Assembly: GCF_900478295.1 (NCBI RefSeq)
Contig: NZ_LS483488.1
Coordinates: 248,001 to 312,000 of the forward strand
DNA from: Helicobacter pylori NCTC 11637 = CCUG 17874 = ATCC 43504 = JCM 12093
GTDB lineage: Bacteria > Campylobacterota > Campylobacteria > Campylobacterales > Helicobacteraceae
Length of the DNA: 64,000 nt
Direction: 5' to 3'
The position numbers and the translations under genes are program-made. The notes beneath the pieces are model-generated. The model was not told where the DNA came from. It searched no databases and was given only the letters and a program-made list of their open reading frames with translations. Positions 29,689 to 40,833 of the stretch are shown here, in pieces (the first letter of the stretch is position 1; every line of letters starts with the position of its first letter).

Positions 29689-29744
29689 GGTCAAAAAAGG
29701 GGGGGTTAAAAAGACTAAAGGGATTTAATCTTTTTGAAGCGCTT
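29689..29744. other. Convergent junction with G7 run
   Basis: Short gap between the ATPase gene and ureH, containing a G7 tract at about 29700-29706; no gene. Confidence 0.5.
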
Positions 29745-30542
29745 TTAAATCTTTTGCGTGATGGTTTGCGTGGTGAGGCGAGCGATTTTTTCTCTTAAAT
29801 GCAACAAGGGTTCTGAGCCTTTCGCTAAAGCTTTCACGCATAAATGAGAACTAGCAATCTCGCTCACGGCTCCATCCACTCCTTCGCTTTCTTCAATGCA
29901 TTCTCGCACACCAGAGAGCTCTATGGGGCAATTGACAAGCACCAAATTCAAATAATGCGTATAGCCATCAAACATGCACATGTTATTCATGTCGGTGGTT
30001 TTGGGATCTAAAATCGTATTATCATAATAGATCGGTTGGTTATCTTTTAAAATAGAGATTTTAGTGTGCAAGCGGTTGAATTGGAACAACTCGTTTCGCG
30101 CCACTCGCCCTGCGACAATGATTTCACTATAAAGCAATTGAGAGCTAGAGCGTAAAGAAATCGTGGTGTTGCCCTTAAAATGCGCGTTTTCAAAGGGGAT
30201 TAACGGGAAGGGCGCGAAGTCCAAAAAGGCGTTTTCCCCCACAACGATATGCATGTCTCTGCTGGCAAACCCGTCTTCAGTGTTATGGATTTTTTCAAAG
30301 GATTGCGAAGTGATCCTTAGCTTGCAATTTGGACCGATGCTTAATTGCACATCTTGTGCATCGCCTTTCATTAAACCAGGGCTTACCGCTAAAAGCATGA
30401 TTTCAGCTAAATCGTCTTTAGGGTAAAAGGGTGCCATGAGCTTAAAGGGGGGCGTGAAGAAATTGTCTTCAATCACGCACCGCCCATCAGCCCCTATTTT
30501 GGTTTTTAACCTGAGCTTGGATTCTTGAGCGTAAGTGTTCAT
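29745..30542 (-). CDS. ureH: Urease accessory protein UreH (UreD family)
   Basis: Scaffold of the UreF-UreG-UreH complex that delivers nickel to apo-urease. The frame is open from 30575, but the accepted UreH starts at the internal Met ([12 protein letters not shown] 30542), giving 265 residues, the known H. pylori length. That ATG overlaps the ureG stop (TGATG), so the two are coupled. The sequence matches UreH along its length ([32 protein letters not shown]). Confidence 0.96.
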   Translation of the reverse strand: MNTYAQESKLRLKTKIGADGRCVIEDNFFTPPFKLMAPFYPKDDLAEIMLLAVSPGLMKGDAQDVQLSIGPNCKLRITSQSFEKIHNTEDGFASRDMHIVVGENAFLDFAPFPLIPFENAHFKGNTTISLRSSSQLLYSEIIVAGRVARNELFQFNRLHTKISILKDNQPIYYDNTILDPKTTDMNNMCMFDGYTHYLNLVLVNCPIELSGVRECIEESEGVDGAVSEIASSHLCVKALAKGSEPLLHLREKIARLTTQTITQKI

Positions 30543-31141
30543 CAATCTTCCAATAAAGCGTTGTGCTTGATCCAAGCGATCACATCGTCTAGGCCTTCTT
30601 TAGCACGGATATTCGTAAAAATGAAAGGCTTTTCGCCGCGCATTTTTTTAGAATCCCTTTCCATGACTTTCAAGTCCGCTCCCACATAGGGGGCTAAGTC
30701 AATTTTATTGATGACAAGCAAGTCTGAGCGCGTGATTCCTGGCCCGCCTTTTCGGGGGATTTTATCGCCCTCAGCCACATCAATCACAAAAATCGTAAAG
30801 TCCGCTAGCTCTGGGTTGAAAGTCGCTGAAAGGTTGTCGCCTCCGCTTTCAATCAAAAGCAATTCCAAATTAGGGAAACGGCCATGCATTTCTTCTACGG
30901 CTTCTAAATTCATGGAAGCGTCTTCTCTAATGGCCGTGTGCGGACAGCCTCCCGTTTCTACGCCAATAATCCTCTCTCGTGGCATCACCGAATTTTTACA
31001 CATAAACTCTGCGTCTTCTTTAGTGTAAATATCATTAGTGATGACCGCCATGTCGTAATCCTTTGACATGTGGCGCGTTAAAGCTTCAATCAAGGCGGTT
31101 TTACCGCTTCCTACAGGACCACAAACTCCAATTTTTACCAT
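30542..31141 (-). CDS. ureG: Urease accessory GTPase UreG
   Basis: SIMIBI-class GTPase that loads nickel. P-loop [14 protein letters not shown] at residues ~8-21, the nickel-binding CPH in [17 protein letters not shown] (switch region) and NKIDLAP (guanine specificity). 199 residues as known. It lies 28 bp after ureF and overlaps ureH. Confidence 0.98.
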   Translation of the reverse strand: MVKIGVCGPVGSGKTALIEALTRHMSKDYDMAVITNDIYTKEDAEFMCKNSVMPRERIIGVETGGCPHTAIREDASMNLEAVEEMHGRFPNLELLLIESGGDNLSATFNPELADFTIFVIDVAEGDKIPRKGGPGITRSDLLVINKIDLAPYVGADLKVMERDSKKMRGEKPFIFTNIRAKEGLDDVIAWIKHNALLED

Positions 31142-31169
31142 AAAATTCCTTTCAATTTGAGATTAAAAT

Positions 31170-31935
<766 letters not shown>

Positions 31936-31957
31936 TTGTTATTTTTCTATTTCTTTT

Positions 31958-32470
31958 CTATTTTACGACCACTTTAAAATCGCTTGCTAGTGAGACCTTA
32001 AAATTAGGCTCACTATGGGGCATGCTCACGGTTAAGCGTTCTTTGGAATCCAATTTTGAACTTAAAACACGATTTTGAACCCCTAGCTTTTCTAGTAACG
32101 CTAGTGTGGGCTTTTCAAATGGTGTTTTAAATTCAAATTGAGACTCGCCATAGTATAAAGCCGCATGGCGGTTTCCTATTTCGTAGCATATTTTTGCTAC
32201 TTCTGCCACGCTCTTAGCTTGGATGTGAATGACTTCAGAATCCAAGATATTAACGGCGATAATTTCCTTCTCTTCTTTAAATAAAATATCCCCTTGAGAG
32301 AGACCCAACTTGGGAGCGTCTTTAAGGCGTATGGCTATGTCTTTGCCTTGCCTGGTTTTAAAGCGAGCGATCTTCTTCCTCGTTTCAAACCATTCTAAAT
32401 CCACATAATCCACGCTGAAATCCAAGGGGTTTAAATCCCTTAGATTGCCTATTAAACGCTCTATGATCAT
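31958..32470 (-). CDS. ureE: Urease accessory nickel metallochaperone UreE
   Basis: 170-residue dimeric nickel carrier that passes nickel to UreG/urease. An N-terminal peptide-binding domain is followed by the metal-binding domain with IGNRHAALYYGESQFE. Unlike enteric UreE it lacks a long His-rich tail, as known for H. pylori. It begins one base after the ureI stop. Confidence 0.96.
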   Translation of the reverse strand: MIIERLIGNLRDLNPLDFSVDYVDLEWFETRKKIARFKTRQGKDIAIRLKDAPKLGLSQGDILFKEEKEIIAVNILDSEVIHIQAKSVAEVAKICYEIGNRHAALYYGESQFEFKTPFEKPTLALLEKLGVQNRVLSSKLDSKERLTVSMPHSEPNFKVSLASDFKVVVK

Positions 32471-32471
32471 C

Positions 32472-33059
32472 TCACACCCAGTGTTGGATAAAGAGTAACC
32501 AAGCAGGGATCCAAGCGGTTAAAATACCCTCAATGATAGTAAGCCATGGAGTGAATTTCCCTAAAGGGATTTTCAAGATGTTTTCAATGAAAGCGGTAAG
32601 CCACAAAACACCCCAAGCCAACCAAATGATCGCCCACCAATCGCCTTCAGTGATGCCTAACACTTTGTGGTCATCAAGCATATCGCTATAGTGGGATAAA
32701 ATCGCAGCAGGAATCGCGTTGATCGCTACGAATAAGCTATACCAAGAATAAGGCCTCCAATCCAAACCAAAAGTGTGGTTGATAGCCGCATACAAGTAGG
32801 TAAAACCGAACAATAACCCAGTCGCTGGCCCATAGAAATTAGTCAAATGGTGCGATACTTGAGCGATATCTTCAGCACCTTCTACAGGGGCTGTAGGGTT
32901 GAGAGCGGAATAAGTGATGACAACCACATTACAAACAATGGAAAGCCCGCCCACAAAAAAGTTCATCACCGCAGTGCTTTTAGGATCGACTTTGGTTAAC
33001 CCGCAAATCCCATTGCTGATTAAAACAATCCCAACATATAACAATACAAGTCCTAGCAT
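32472..33059 (-). CDS. ureI: Acid-gated urea channel UreI
   Basis: Inner-membrane hexameric channel that admits urea at acid pH. 195 residues with six hydrophobic segments and the family sequences FVGGLSIVCN, GPATGLLFGFTYLYAA and LDWRPYSWYSLF. Periplasmic His residues (for example in AQVSHHLTNF and NHTFG) are linked to pH gating in this family. First gene of the ureIEFGH part of the operon, 221 bp after ureB. Confidence 0.98.
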   Translation of the reverse strand: MLGLVLLYVGIVLISNGICGLTKVDPKSTAVMNFFVGGLSIVCNVVVITYSALNPTAPVEGAEDIAQVSHHLTNFYGPATGLLFGFTYLYAAINHTFGLDWRPYSWYSLFVAINAIPAAILSHYSDMLDDHKVLGITEGDWWAIIWLAWGVLWLTAFIENILKIPLGKFTPWLTIIEGILTAWIPAWLLFIQHWV

Positions 33060-33129
33060 TGCCTTTTCCTTCCAAACAAAAATTTTTACAACAAACGCAC
33101 CTTACGAATAACTTTTGTTGCTTGAGCTA

Positions 33130-33135
33130 ATCATA
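33130..33135 (-). promoter_or_regulatory. Candidate -10 of the ureI promoter
   Basis: TATGAT on the minus strand about 70 bp upstream of ureI in the ureB-ureI gap. A separate ureI promoter is known in H. pylori; this exact hexamer is my guess. Confidence 0.35.
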
Positions 33136-33224
33136 AAGAAAAATAGTAAATTGACAAAAAATAAAAACAAAAAAAGCCCCCAATTTTTTGATAAACAAAA
33201 AATCAGAGAGCTAAAAACTAAGGA

Positions 33225-33247
33225 TTTAAGGAGGAACGCTCCTTAAA
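33225..33247 (-). terminator. Hairpin between ureB and ureI
   Basis: Perfect 9-bp stem (TTTAAGGAG / CTCCTTAAA, 5-base loop) about 35 bp after the ureB stop, with TTTTT about ten bases later in the transcript direction. It may partly terminate or define the processing point that separates the ureAB and ureIEFGH messages. Confidence 0.6.
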
Positions 33248-33279
33248 ATCCTAGAAAATTAAAAATCCTAGAGAAAATC

Positions 33280-34989
33280 CTAGAAAATGCTAAAGAGTTG
33301 AGCCAAGCTCACTTTATTGGCTGGTTTAGAAGTTACTTCTTTGCCATCCACGAACACATGGTAAGTTTCAGGATTGACTTCAATGTGAGCGGTAGTGTCG
33401 TTGAATTGCATGTCTTTTTTAGTGATGTTTCTGCAATTTTTTACCGGCAACACTTGTCTTTCAAGCCCTAATTCTTCTTTAATGCCTTTGTCATAAGCCG
33501 CTTGAGACACAAAAGTGATGTTTGCATCGTATTTAGCTTTACCATGATGAGCGAACATTTCTCTGTAATAAACCGGTTGTGGGGTAGGGATAGAAGCGTT
33601 CGCATCACCCATTTGACTCAATGCAATGAATCCGCCTTTGATGATCATGTTGGGTTTCACACCAAAGAATGCTGGACTCCACAATACCAAGTCAGCCACT
33701 TTGCCCACTTCTACAGAACCGACATACTCGCTAATCCCATGAGCGATCGCTGGGTTAATGGTGTATTTAGACAAGTAGCGTTTGATCCTGAAGTTGTCGT
33801 TATCGCCTTTTTCTTCTTTCAAGCGGCCAAATTCTTTTTTGTTTTTGTCAGCTGTTTGCCAAGTTCTGGTGATAACTTCACCCACACGACCCATAGCTTG
33901 AGAGTCAGAACTGGTGATTGAGAAAATCCCCATGTCATGCAAAGTGTCTTCAGCCGCAATGGTTTGAGGGCGGATCCTTGAATCAGCGAACTGAACATCT
34001 TCTTTAATGCTTTTATCCAAGTGGTGGCACACCATAAGCATGTCCATGTGTTCGGCTTCTGTATTCACGGTGAAAGGGATAGTGGGGTTAGTGGAAGCAG
34101 GTAGAATGTTGTGTTCACCGGCCACTTTAATAATATCAGGAGCGTGTCCGCCGCCAGCGCCTTCAGTGTGGAAAGTGTGCATAGTGCGTCCGGCAATGGC
34201 TGCCATAGTGTCTTCCACGCAACCGGCTTCATTCAAAGTGTCTGTGTGGATAGCGACTTGCACATCGTATTTGTCTGCAACATCTAACGCATGATTGATT
34301 GCAGAAGGAGTGGTACCCCAGTCTTCGTGGATTTTAAAGCCAATCGCACCAGCTTCAATTTGATCGGCTAAGCTCGCATCGTTAGAAACGTTACCTTTAG
34401 CCAAGAAACCAAAGTTCATAGAATATTCTTCAGCCGCTCTGAGCATGAATTTTAAATTTCTTCTGCCTGGAGTGATAGTGGTTGCGTTAGTGCCATCAGC
34501 AGGGCCAGTTCCGCCACCAATCATGGTTGTTACACCGCTTGCAAAAGCTGTAGGGATTTGTTGGGGGGAGATGAAGTGGATGTGTGTGTCAATACCACCA
34601 GCAGTTACGATCAAACCTTCACCGGCTAAGGCTTCAGTAGCAGGACCCACGCTAAGATTGTTTTTAACGCCATCTTGCATGTCTTTGTTACCGCCTTTAC
34701 CAATGCCAGCGATTTTGCCATCTTTAATACCAATATCCGCTTTATAAATACCGGTGTAATCCACGATTAAAGCGTTAGTGATGATTAAATCCAGTTCTTC
34801 TTTGCTAGGATTGTTAGATTGGCTCATGCCTTCTCTTAGGGTTTTACCGCCACCGAATTTAAGCTCTTCGCCATAAATGGTGTAGTCATGTTCTACTTCA
34901 GCGATCAAGTCTGTATCGCCCAATCTCACTTTATCGCCTGTAGTAGGGCCATACATAGAAACATATTCTTTTCTGCTAATCTTTTTCAT
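33280..34989 (-). CDS. ureB: Urease beta subunit (catalytic)
   Basis: Carries the dinickel active site that hydrolyses urea. 569 residues. The carbamylated Lys is in [11 protein letters not shown], nickel-binding His in [17 protein letters not shown] and GGGHAPDI, the Asp near SSDSQAMG, and the flap His/Cys in MVCHHLD. Starts 3 bp after ureA with a GGAGTAAGA site. The H. pylori enzyme is a dodecamer with UreA. Confidence 0.99.
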   Translation of the reverse strand: MKKISRKEYVSMYGPTTGDKVRLGDTDLIAEVEHDYTIYGEELKFGGGKTLREGMSQSNNPSKEELDLIITNALIVDYTGIYKADIGIKDGKIAGIGKGGNKDMQDGVKNNLSVGPATEALAGEGLIVTAGGIDTHIHFISPQQIPTAFASGVTTMIGGGTGPADGTNATTITPGRRNLKFMLRAAEEYSMNFGFLAKGNVSNDASLADQIEAGAIGFKIHEDWGTTPSAINHALDVADKYDVQVAIHTDTLNEAGCVEDTMAAIAGRTMHTFHTEGAGGGHAPDIIKVAGEHNILPASTNPTIPFTVNTEAEHMDMLMVCHHLDKSIKEDVQFADSRIRPQTIAAEDTLHDMGIFSITSSDSQAMGRVGEVITRTWQTADKNKKEFGRLKEEKGDNDNFRIKRYLSKYTINPAIAHGISEYVGSVEVGKVADLVLWSPAFFGVKPNMIIKGGFIALSQMGDANASIPTPQPVYYREMFAHHGKAKYDANITFVSQAAYDKGIKEELGLERQVLPVKNCRNITKKDMQFNDTTAHIEVNPETYHVFVDGKEVTSKPANKVSLAQLFSIF

Positions 34990-34992
34990 TTC

Positions 34993-35709
34993 TTACTCCT
35001 TAATTGTTTTTACATAGTTGTCATCGCTTTTAGCGCCATGAAAACCACGCTCTTTAGCTCTGTGTAAAGCAATTTTTTTGCTTTCGTTGTCTGCTTGCCT
35101 ATCAACCAACGCGTTAAATCCAAAGATTCTCCTGTTACCGCCAATGTCAATCAATTCTACGGATTTTTCTTCGCCAGGTTCAAACCTTACTGCTGTCCCG
35201 CTCGCAATGTCTAAGCGTTTGCCGAAAGTTTTTTCTCTGTCAAAGTCTAAGCATCTATTCACTTCAAAGAAATGGAAGTGTGAGCCGATTTGAACCGGTC
35301 TGTCGCCAACATTTTTAACTTTCACGCTAACGGCTTTTTTGCCTTCGTTGATAGTGATGTCTTCATTTTTTAAGAACAACTCACCAGGAACTAATTTACC
35401 ATTGGCCTCAATAGGGGTATGCACGGTTACGAGTTTAGTCCCATCAGGAAACATCGCTTCAATACCCACTTCATGGATCATGCTTGCCACGCCATCCATC
35501 ACATCATCCGGTTTTAAAAGAGTGCGCCCTTCTTGCATCAATTCAGCCGCAGTCTTTTTACCAGCTCTCGCTTCTTCCATAATATGGGCACTAATCAAAG
35601 CTACCGCTTCTACATAGTTAAGCTTAATGCCTTTTTCTTTGCGTTTTTTAGCCAATTCTCCAGCGTAGTGGAGCATCAACTTGTCTAACTCTTTTGGGGT
35701 GAGTTTCAT
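34993..35709 (-). CDS. ureA: Urease alpha subunit (UreA; fusion of gamma and beta chains)
   Basis: 238 residues: the N-terminal part equals UreA (gamma) and the C-terminal part UreB (beta, [10 protein letters not shown]) of enteric ureases, a fusion typical of Helicobacter. ATG 35709 has GGAG six bases upstream. First gene of the operon, under a NikR-controlled promoter. Confidence 0.99.
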   Translation of the reverse strand: MKLTPKELDKLMLHYAGELAKKRKEKGIKLNYVEAVALISAHIMEEARAGKKTAAELMQEGRTLLKPDDVMDGVASMIHEVGIEAMFPDGTKLVTVHTPIEANGKLVPGELFLKNEDITINEGKKAVSVKVKNVGDRPVQIGSHFHFFEVNRCLDFDREKTFGKRLDIASGTAVRFEPGEEKSVELIDIGGNRRIFGFNALVDRQADNESKKIALHRAKERGFHGAKSDDNYVKTIKE

Positions 35710-35771
35710 CTCATTCTCCTATTCTTAAAGTGTTTTTCCTTGAAGACATAACGAAATCAAGGTTGGATGTA

Positions 35772-35777
35772 ATTGTA
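35772..35777 (-). promoter_or_regulatory. Extended -10 element of the ureA promoter
   Basis: TGCTACAAT on the minus strand (TACAAT at 35772-35777), 63 bp upstream of ureA. It fits the sigma80 extended -10 pattern of H. pylori and the known position of PureA. Confidence 0.75.
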
Positions 35778-35816
35778 GCAATGTTTTGATTTACTAAGAT
35801 TAACAGAAGCGTTCAT

Positions 35817-35850
35817 TAACTAATTATTATTTAAAATGAATTAGTGTTAT
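35817..35850 (-). promoter_or_regulatory. NikR operator upstream of ureA
   Basis: An imperfect AT-rich palindrome (ATAACACTAATTC ... AATTAGTTA on the minus strand) centred about 68 bp before the expected transcript start. NikR is known to activate ureA with nickel from a site at about -56 to -91; sequence and position agree. Confidence 0.75.
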
Positions 35851-35960
35851 AGTTTTGAAGCGTTATAAAAGCGTTATTGGAAGCGCATTTAATACCCTTT
35901 AGAATCATTTGATAAAATCAAAAACTCGCAAAAAAATGAGAATTAAAATTGGAGTGATAA

Positions 35961-36036
35961 TGGTGGCCACGACTGGACTTGAACCAGCGGCCACTACCAT
36001 GTCAAGGTAGTGCTCTACCAACTGAGCTACGCGACC
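35961..36036 (-). tRNA. tRNA-Val (anticodon GAC)
   Basis: The minus strand folds as a cloverleaf: acceptor GGTCGCG/CGTGGCC, D arm GCTC...GAGC, anticodon stem CTACC/GGTAG with loop TTGACAT, T arm GCTGG TTCAAGT CCAGT (pairs allow GU) and encoded CCA. The anticodon GAC reads GUC/GUU valine codons. Confidence 0.95.
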
Positions 36037-36054
36037 TTTTATTATAATGGGTGA

Positions 36055-36528
36055 TTATGCCTTAATTTTGTTTTGTTTTTGCTTAAAAAAGAATTGTCTT
36101 AACAATAAAACGCCCACGCCCACATCTATCATGACATCAGCGAAATTAAAAATGGCAAAATCAAACCCATAATGATAATACACATAATCCACCACACCCC
36201 CATGCACAAACCGGTCTAAAACATTAGAAACCCCAGCGCCAAACACCATGCCAAACTCTATGGCATGGCTTTTAAAAAGCTCCTTTTGGCGCATTAAAAA
36301 GATAAAAAGCCCTAAAATCAAAAGGATTTGCAAGTATTTCAAACCCCCCTCTAAAAAACTGAGTAAGGAAAACGCCACGCCTTTATTGAACACCAAAACA
36401 ATATCTATAACCAAACTTTCATAGCGAAACCCCTCTAAAATAGCGTGTTTAATCGCTTGATCCACGCCAAAAATAAGAAAAAAAACCCCTATAAAAACCA
36501 ACAGGCTTTTTTTAGTGGTTTTTAGCAC
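36055..36528 (-). CDS. lspA: Lipoprotein signal peptidase (signal peptidase II)
   Basis: Inner-membrane aspartyl protease that cleaves lipoprotein signal peptides before the lipid-modified Cys. 157 residues, four hydrophobic segments. Family motifs: [18 protein letters not shown] with VDYV, and FNFADVMI, holding the two catalytic Asp. Overlaps the glmM 3' end by 7 bp. Its clients would include the lipoproteins encoded in this window. Confidence 0.95.
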   Translation of the reverse strand: MLKTTKKSLLVFIGVFFLIFGVDQAIKHAILEGFRYESLVIDIVLVFNKGVAFSLLSFLEGGLKYLQILLILGLFIFLMRQKELFKSHAIEFGMVFGAGVSNVLDRFVHGGVVDYVYYHYGFDFAIFNFADVMIDVGVGVLLLRQFFFKQKQNKIKA

Positions 36529-37859
36529 AAATGCCCTTCAAAAAATTCTTTCAATTCTTGCATTTTGGATTCTAAAAGCTTTTCATCTTTAGCTTCTAAA
36601 AGGATTCGTAATTTGTTTTCAGTGCCGCTATAACGGATCAAATGGCGGATTTCTAGCTTGTCTAATTCTTTTAAAAGAGCGCTATAACCTTTCAGGCTTT
36701 CTAAAGGAGGCTTTTTTTGGATATTCAAATTCACTAGGTTTTGAGGGTATAATTCAAAGGGGTTTAACGCAACAGAGCTCACTTGCTTACTTTCTAACAC
36801 AAGTGCACTCACTTGCAAAGCGCACACCAAACCATCGCCGGTTTTAGCGTAATCGCTAAAAATGATATGCCCGCTTTGCTCGCCTCCAAAATTGGCTTTG
36901 TTCAATCGCATGCATTCGCTCACAAACTTATCCCCAATCGCGCAATGCTTCAATTCTAAATCTTGGGATTTTAGGTATTCTTTAAGGGCTAAATTGCTCA
37001 TGCTCGTAGCGACAATTGCTTGAGAAGAAAGGGCGTTTTTAGACTTTTGATAAACCCCTAACACCCCTAAAAGCTTATCCCCATGCACGATATTCCCTAA
37101 ATTATCCACCACCACTAGCCTGTCAGCATCGCCATCAAAAGCAAAGCCTAGATCCGCGCGGTATTTTTTCACTTCCTGGCTCAACTGGTTGGGGTGTAAA
37201 GCCCCACATTGCTCATTAATGTTACACCCATTAGGCTCATCATTAATCACTAACACATCAGCCCCAAGCTCGCTAAAAACGACCGGAGCCACCTTATAAG
37301 CCGCGCCATTAGCGGTATCTAGCACGATCCTTAAACTCTGTAAATTCAAATGTTTGGGGAAAGAGTGTTTCAAATGCACGATATAGCGCCCTATGACATC
37401 ATCTATCCTTTTAGCGCTACCGACGCTCTCGCCCACTTTATAGCTAGAATGCAGTAATCCTTCATCATGAAAGATTTCTTCAATCGCTCTTTCTTCTTCT
37501 TCTTTAAGCTTATAACCATAAGAATTGAAAAACTTAATGCCATTGTCTTCAAAAGGGTTGTGGCTCGCGCTTATCATAATACCCGCATCACAGCGCATGT
37601 CTTCGGTTAAAAACGCGATCGCAGGGGTAGGCATAGGCCCTATTTGAATCACATTATAGCCTATGGAAGTTAAAGCGCTCACTAAAGCGTTTTCTACCAT
37701 ATAGCCGCTTTTTCTGGTGTCTTTACCAATTAAAATTTTATTCGTTTGAGAATGTTTTTTAAAATACAACCCGGCAGCAATGCCTAAACGCATCACAAAC
37801 ATGGGGGTGAGTTTCACCCCTGCTTTACCCCTCACGCCATCAGTCCCAAAAATTTTCAT
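36522..37859 (-). CDS. glmM: Phosphoglucosamine mutase
   Basis: Interconverts glucosamine-6-P and glucosamine-1-P for peptidoglycan and LPS synthesis; formerly called ureC in H. pylori and widely used as a diagnostic PCR target. 445 residues. Phosphoserine loop [12 protein letters not shown], metal loop FDGDADR, sugar loop GGEQSGH and C-terminal [10 protein letters not shown]. Confidence 0.98.
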   Translation of the reverse strand: MKIFGTDGVRGKAGVKLTPMFVMRLGIAAGLYFKKHSQTNKILIGKDTRKSGYMVENALVSALTSIGYNVIQIGPMPTPAIAFLTEDMRCDAGIMISASHNPFEDNGIKFFNSYGYKLKEEEERAIEEIFHDEGLLHSSYKVGESVGSAKRIDDVIGRYIVHLKHSFPKHLNLQSLRIVLDTANGAAYKVAPVVFSELGADVLVINDEPNGCNINEQCGALHPNQLSQEVKKYRADLGFAFDGDADRLVVVDNLGNIVHGDKLLGVLGVYQKSKNALSSQAIVATSMSNLALKEYLKSQDLELKHCAIGDKFVSECMRLNKANFGGEQSGHIIFSDYAKTGDGLVCALQVSALVLESKQVSSVALNPFELYPQNLVNLNIQKKPPLESLKGYSALLKELDKLEIRHLIRYSGTENKLRILLEAKDEKLLESKMQELKEFFEGHLC

Positions 37860-37948
37860 CGTTATAAAATACCTTTTAAACTATTTTTAATCAATTTTTA
37901 GATAGAATTATGCCAAATTTTATATTACAAAGGGATTAAAACAAGGCT

Positions 37949-38218
37949 ATGGCAAATCATAAGTCCGCAGAAAAGCGAATCAGACAGACCATTAAAAGAA
38001 CCGAACGCAACAGGTTCTATAAAACTAAAATTAAAAATATCGTTAAAGCCGTGCGTGAAGCGGTCGCTGTCAATGATGTAACAAAAGCTCAAGAGCGTTT
38101 GAAAATCGCTAATAAAGAGTTGCATAAATTTGTCAGCAAAGGGATTTTAAAGAAAAACACCGCTTCTAGGAAAGTCTCAAGGCTTAACGCTTCAGTGAAA
38201 AAAATCGCTCTCGCTTAG
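37949..38218 (+). CDS. rpsT: 30S ribosomal protein S20
   Basis: 89-residue basic protein beginning [14 protein letters not shown], with the S20 three-helix pattern. Preceded by AAAGGGATT. Divergent from glmM. It binds 16S rRNA near helix 44. Confidence 0.98.
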   Translation: MANHKSAEKRIRQTIKRTERNRFYKTKIKNIVKAVREAVAVNDVTKAQERLKIANKELHKFVSKGILKKNTASRKVSRLNASVKKIALA

Positions 38219-38327
38219 TTTTGGAGCGTTTTTGACTTCTTTAGCTCAGTAATGGGTTTTTGTTATTGGGCTTCTTTTTAAGTTTTGCGTTTTTTAGATT
38301 GTTGCATCTTTTTATAGGTAGTCTTGC

Positions 38328-39386
38328 ATGTCTATTCTAGCTGAAAAGCTTTCTTCCATTCTCAAACGATACGACGAACTCACAGCCTTGCTTTCTAGCG
38401 CTGAAGTGATTAGCGACATTAAAAAACTCACCGAATTGAGCAAAGAGCAAAGCTCTATTGAAGAAATCTCTGTAGCGAGTAAAGAGTATTTGAGCGTTTT
38501 AGAGGGTATCAAAGAAAATAAAGAGCTTTTAGAAGACAAAGAATTGAGCGAACTGGCTAAAGAAGAGTTAAAAATTTTAGAAATCCAAAAAAGCGATCTA
38601 GAAACTGCCATTAAGCAACTCCTTATCCCCAAAGATCCTAACGACGATAAAAACATTTATTTAGAGTTAAGAGCCGGCACGGGGGGCGATGAAGCGGGCA
38701 TTTTTGTAGGGGATTTGTTTAAGGCGTATTGCCGTTATGCGGATTTGAAAAAATGGAAAGTAGAGATAGTGAGTTCTAGCGAAAACAGCGTAGGGGGCTA
38801 TAAAGAAATCATCGTTTTGATTAAGGGCAAGGGCGTGTATTCAAGGCTCAAATTTGAAGCAGGCACGCATCGAGTCCAAAGAGTCCCTGAAACAGAATCT
38901 CAAGGGCGTATCCACACTTCCGCTATCACAGTAGCGATCATGCCTGAAGTAGATGATGTGGAAGTTTCTATCAACCCTAGCGATTTAAAGATTGAAGTGT
39001 TTCGTGCTGGCGGGCATGGGGGGCAATGCGTCAATACCACAGACTCTGCGGTGCGCATCACGCACCTTCCCACCAATATCAGCGTGAGCATGCAAGATGA
39101 AAAATCCCAGCATAAAAACAAGGATAAAGCCCTAAAAATCTTAAAAGCGCGCCTTTATGAAAAACAAATTGAAGAGCAGCAACTCGCTAACGCCAAAGAC
39201 CGAAAGGAGCAGGTGGGTAGTGGGGATAGGAGCGAAAGGATCCGCACTTATAATTACCCGCAAAACCGCTTGAGCGAACATAGAATCAATTTAACTCTGT
39301 ATAGTTTAGAAGAAATCATGCTTTCAGGGAATTTAGATGAAGTGATTAACCCTTTAATCGCTCACGCCCAAAGCCAGTTTGAATGA
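38328..39386 (+). CDS. prfA: Peptide chain release factor 1
   Basis: Terminates translation at UAA/UAG. The GGQ motif is in [16 protein letters not shown]; 352 residues, the usual length. The conserved [15 protein letters not shown] is present. Follows rpsT on the same strand, 109 bp away. Confidence 0.97.
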   Translation: MSILAEKLSSILKRYDELTALLSSAEVISDIKKLTELSKEQSSIEEISVASKEYLSVLEGIKENKELLEDKELSELAKEELKILEIQKSDLETAIKQLLIPKDPNDDKNIYLELRAGTGGDEAGIFVGDLFKAYCRYADLKKWKVEIVSSSENSVGGYKEIIVLIKGKGVYSRLKFEAGTHRVQRVPETESQGRIHTSAITVAIMPEVDDVEVSINPSDLKIEVFRAGGHGGQCVNTTDSAVRITHLPTNISVSMQDEKSQHKNKDKALKILKARLYEKQIEEQQLANAKDRKEQVGSGDRSERIRTYNYPQNRLSEHRINLTLYSLEEIMLSGNLDEVINPLIAHAQSQFE

Positions 39387-39799
39387 GGTTTTTACACGAT
39401 ACGCCCAAAAGCGATAAAACACCCAAGCCTTTTTTAAGACAGCCACCCGCTACTACCAAAAACCCTAACATGCTCTAAATTTTCGCCCCACAAAAACAGC
39501 GTAAGAGCTTCCATAAAATCTAGTTAAATATAATTTTAAATTCTTTATATATATAAATACATTTTTAAAAAATAAAACGATTTATTTAACCCATTCTTAA
39601 CAAAAAATTCACTTTTTTGTGATATAACTCCAAAGCTCAATATTTGTAAGAGCGAATTGTATTCTGTAGAAGCGAATGTATTCAAGGACAACTCTCAAAT
39701 TTTGATAGCTCCCTATATTTTTGCACCATAGCATGAATACAATAAAAGAATGCAATAAAAAAAGAAATCCTTAGAATTTCTCACATTAAGGAGTTTTAA
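39387..39799. other. Intergenic region upstream of the Hor outer-membrane protein
   Basis: 413 bp. The first ~150 bp hold no ORF of note. A TATATATATAAAT run (about 39544-39556) and a TGATATAAC extended -10-like element near 39620 are candidate promoter parts for the outer-membrane protein gene, implying a long leader. An AAGGAG site precedes the ATG. Confidence 0.4.
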
Positions 39800-40582
39800 A
39801 TGAAAAAGGTTTTTTTAGGTATGGCGTTAGCCTTTAGTGTGTCCATGGCAGAAAAAAGCGGCGCGTTTTTAGGAGGGGGGTTTCAATATTCTAATTTAGA
39901 AAACCAAAACACCACCCGCACCCCAGGTGCTAACAATAACACCCCGATAGACACTTCAATGTTTGGCAGCAATCAAGTAGCTCCAGCCCCTCAAGCCCAG
40001 GCAACCTACACGCCAAGCGTGATCAACACCAATAATTACGGGCAAATGTATGGGGTAGATGCGATGGCAGGGTATAAGTGGTTCTTTGGCAAAACCAAAC
40101 GCTTTGGCTTTAGATCTTATGGATACTACAGCTATAACCATGCGAATTTAAGCTTTGTGGGGAGCCAGCTTGGAATCATGGAGGGCGCGTCTCAAGTGAA
40201 TAACTTCACTTATGGCGTGGGCTTTGATGCGCTCTATAACTTCTATGAAAGCAAAGAGGGCTATAACACAGCAGGGTTGTTCGTGGGCTTTGGATTAGGA
40301 GGGGATTCGTTTATCGTTCAAGGAGAGAGCTACTTGAAATCTCAAATGCACATTTGCAACAACACCGCCGGCTGTTCAGCGAGCATGAACACAAGCTACT
40401 TCCAAATGCCTGTGGAATTTGGTTTTAGGAGCAATTTTTCTAAACACAGCGGGATTGAAGTGGGCTTTAAATTGCCTTTATTTACCAACCAATTCTATAA
40501 AGAAAGGGGCGTAGATGGATCGGTAGATGTGTTCTATAAAAGAAATTTCTCTATCTATTTTAACTACATGATCAACTTCTAA
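39800..40582 (+). CDS. Outer-membrane protein, Hor family (HorA-like)
   Basis: 260 residues with a signal peptide (MKKVFLGMALAFSVSMA) and a beta-rich C-terminus ending in an aromatic residue (IYFNYMINF), as required for BamA assembly. The FLGGGFQYSN start of the mature protein and GVDAMAGYKWFFGKTKRFG are typical of H. pylori Hop/Hor proteins. An Asn/Pro/Gln-rich loop (residues ~35-75) is the likely exposed segment. In 26695 I recall this gene split as HP0078/HP0079; here it is continuous. A strong terminator follows. Confidence 0.88.
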   Translation: MKKVFLGMALAFSVSMAEKSGAFLGGGFQYSNLENQNTTRTPGANNNTPIDTSMFGSNQVAPAPQAQATYTPSVINTNNYGQMYGVDAMAGYKWFFGKTKRFGFRSYGYYSYNHANLSFVGSQLGIMEGASQVNNFTYGVGFDALYNFYESKEGYNTAGLFVGFGLGGDSFIVQGESYLKSQMHICNNTAGCSASMNTSYFQMPVEFGFRSNFSKHSGIEVGFKLPLFTNQFYKERGVDGSVDVFYKRNFSIYFNYMINF

Positions 40583-40597
40583 GCCTTTCTCTTCTTT

Positions 40598-40640
40598 CCA
40601 ACAGAGGGTTTTCTCTCTGTTGGTTTCTTTTTTCTTTTTT
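40598..40640 (+). terminator. Intrinsic terminator after the Hor gene
   Basis: CCAACAGAG / CTCTGTTGG stem (40598-40623) followed by a T-rich tract, 16 bp after the stop codon. Confidence 0.9.
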
Positions 40641-40663
40641 TGTGATATTTATTTTGTTGTATT

Positions 40664-40671
40664 GGGGGGGG
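40664..40671 (+). repeat. G8 tract upstream of the repeat-rich secreted protein
   Basis: Eight G in the 250-bp gap, 163 bp before the next start codon. It could alter promoter spacing if it varies; no promoter is certain here. Confidence 0.6.
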
Positions 40672-40833
40672 TTAGGTTTTTGTTTAAGAAAGTTTTTTAA
40701 AACTAAAAAAGCGCTTAAAACAGAACCTTTTGTTTTGGGATTTGATTTTTTACTTTGGCTTGTTTTTTAAAAGTCATTTTGATTTCTAAAAATAGTCTAT
40801 AATGCTCGCAAGAGATATTTTTTAAGGTTATGA

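Noticed and set aside
33502-35617. Long reading frames antisense to ureA and ureB
   Set aside because: They are mirror frames of strongly conserved urease genes and have no ribosome sites or family motifs.
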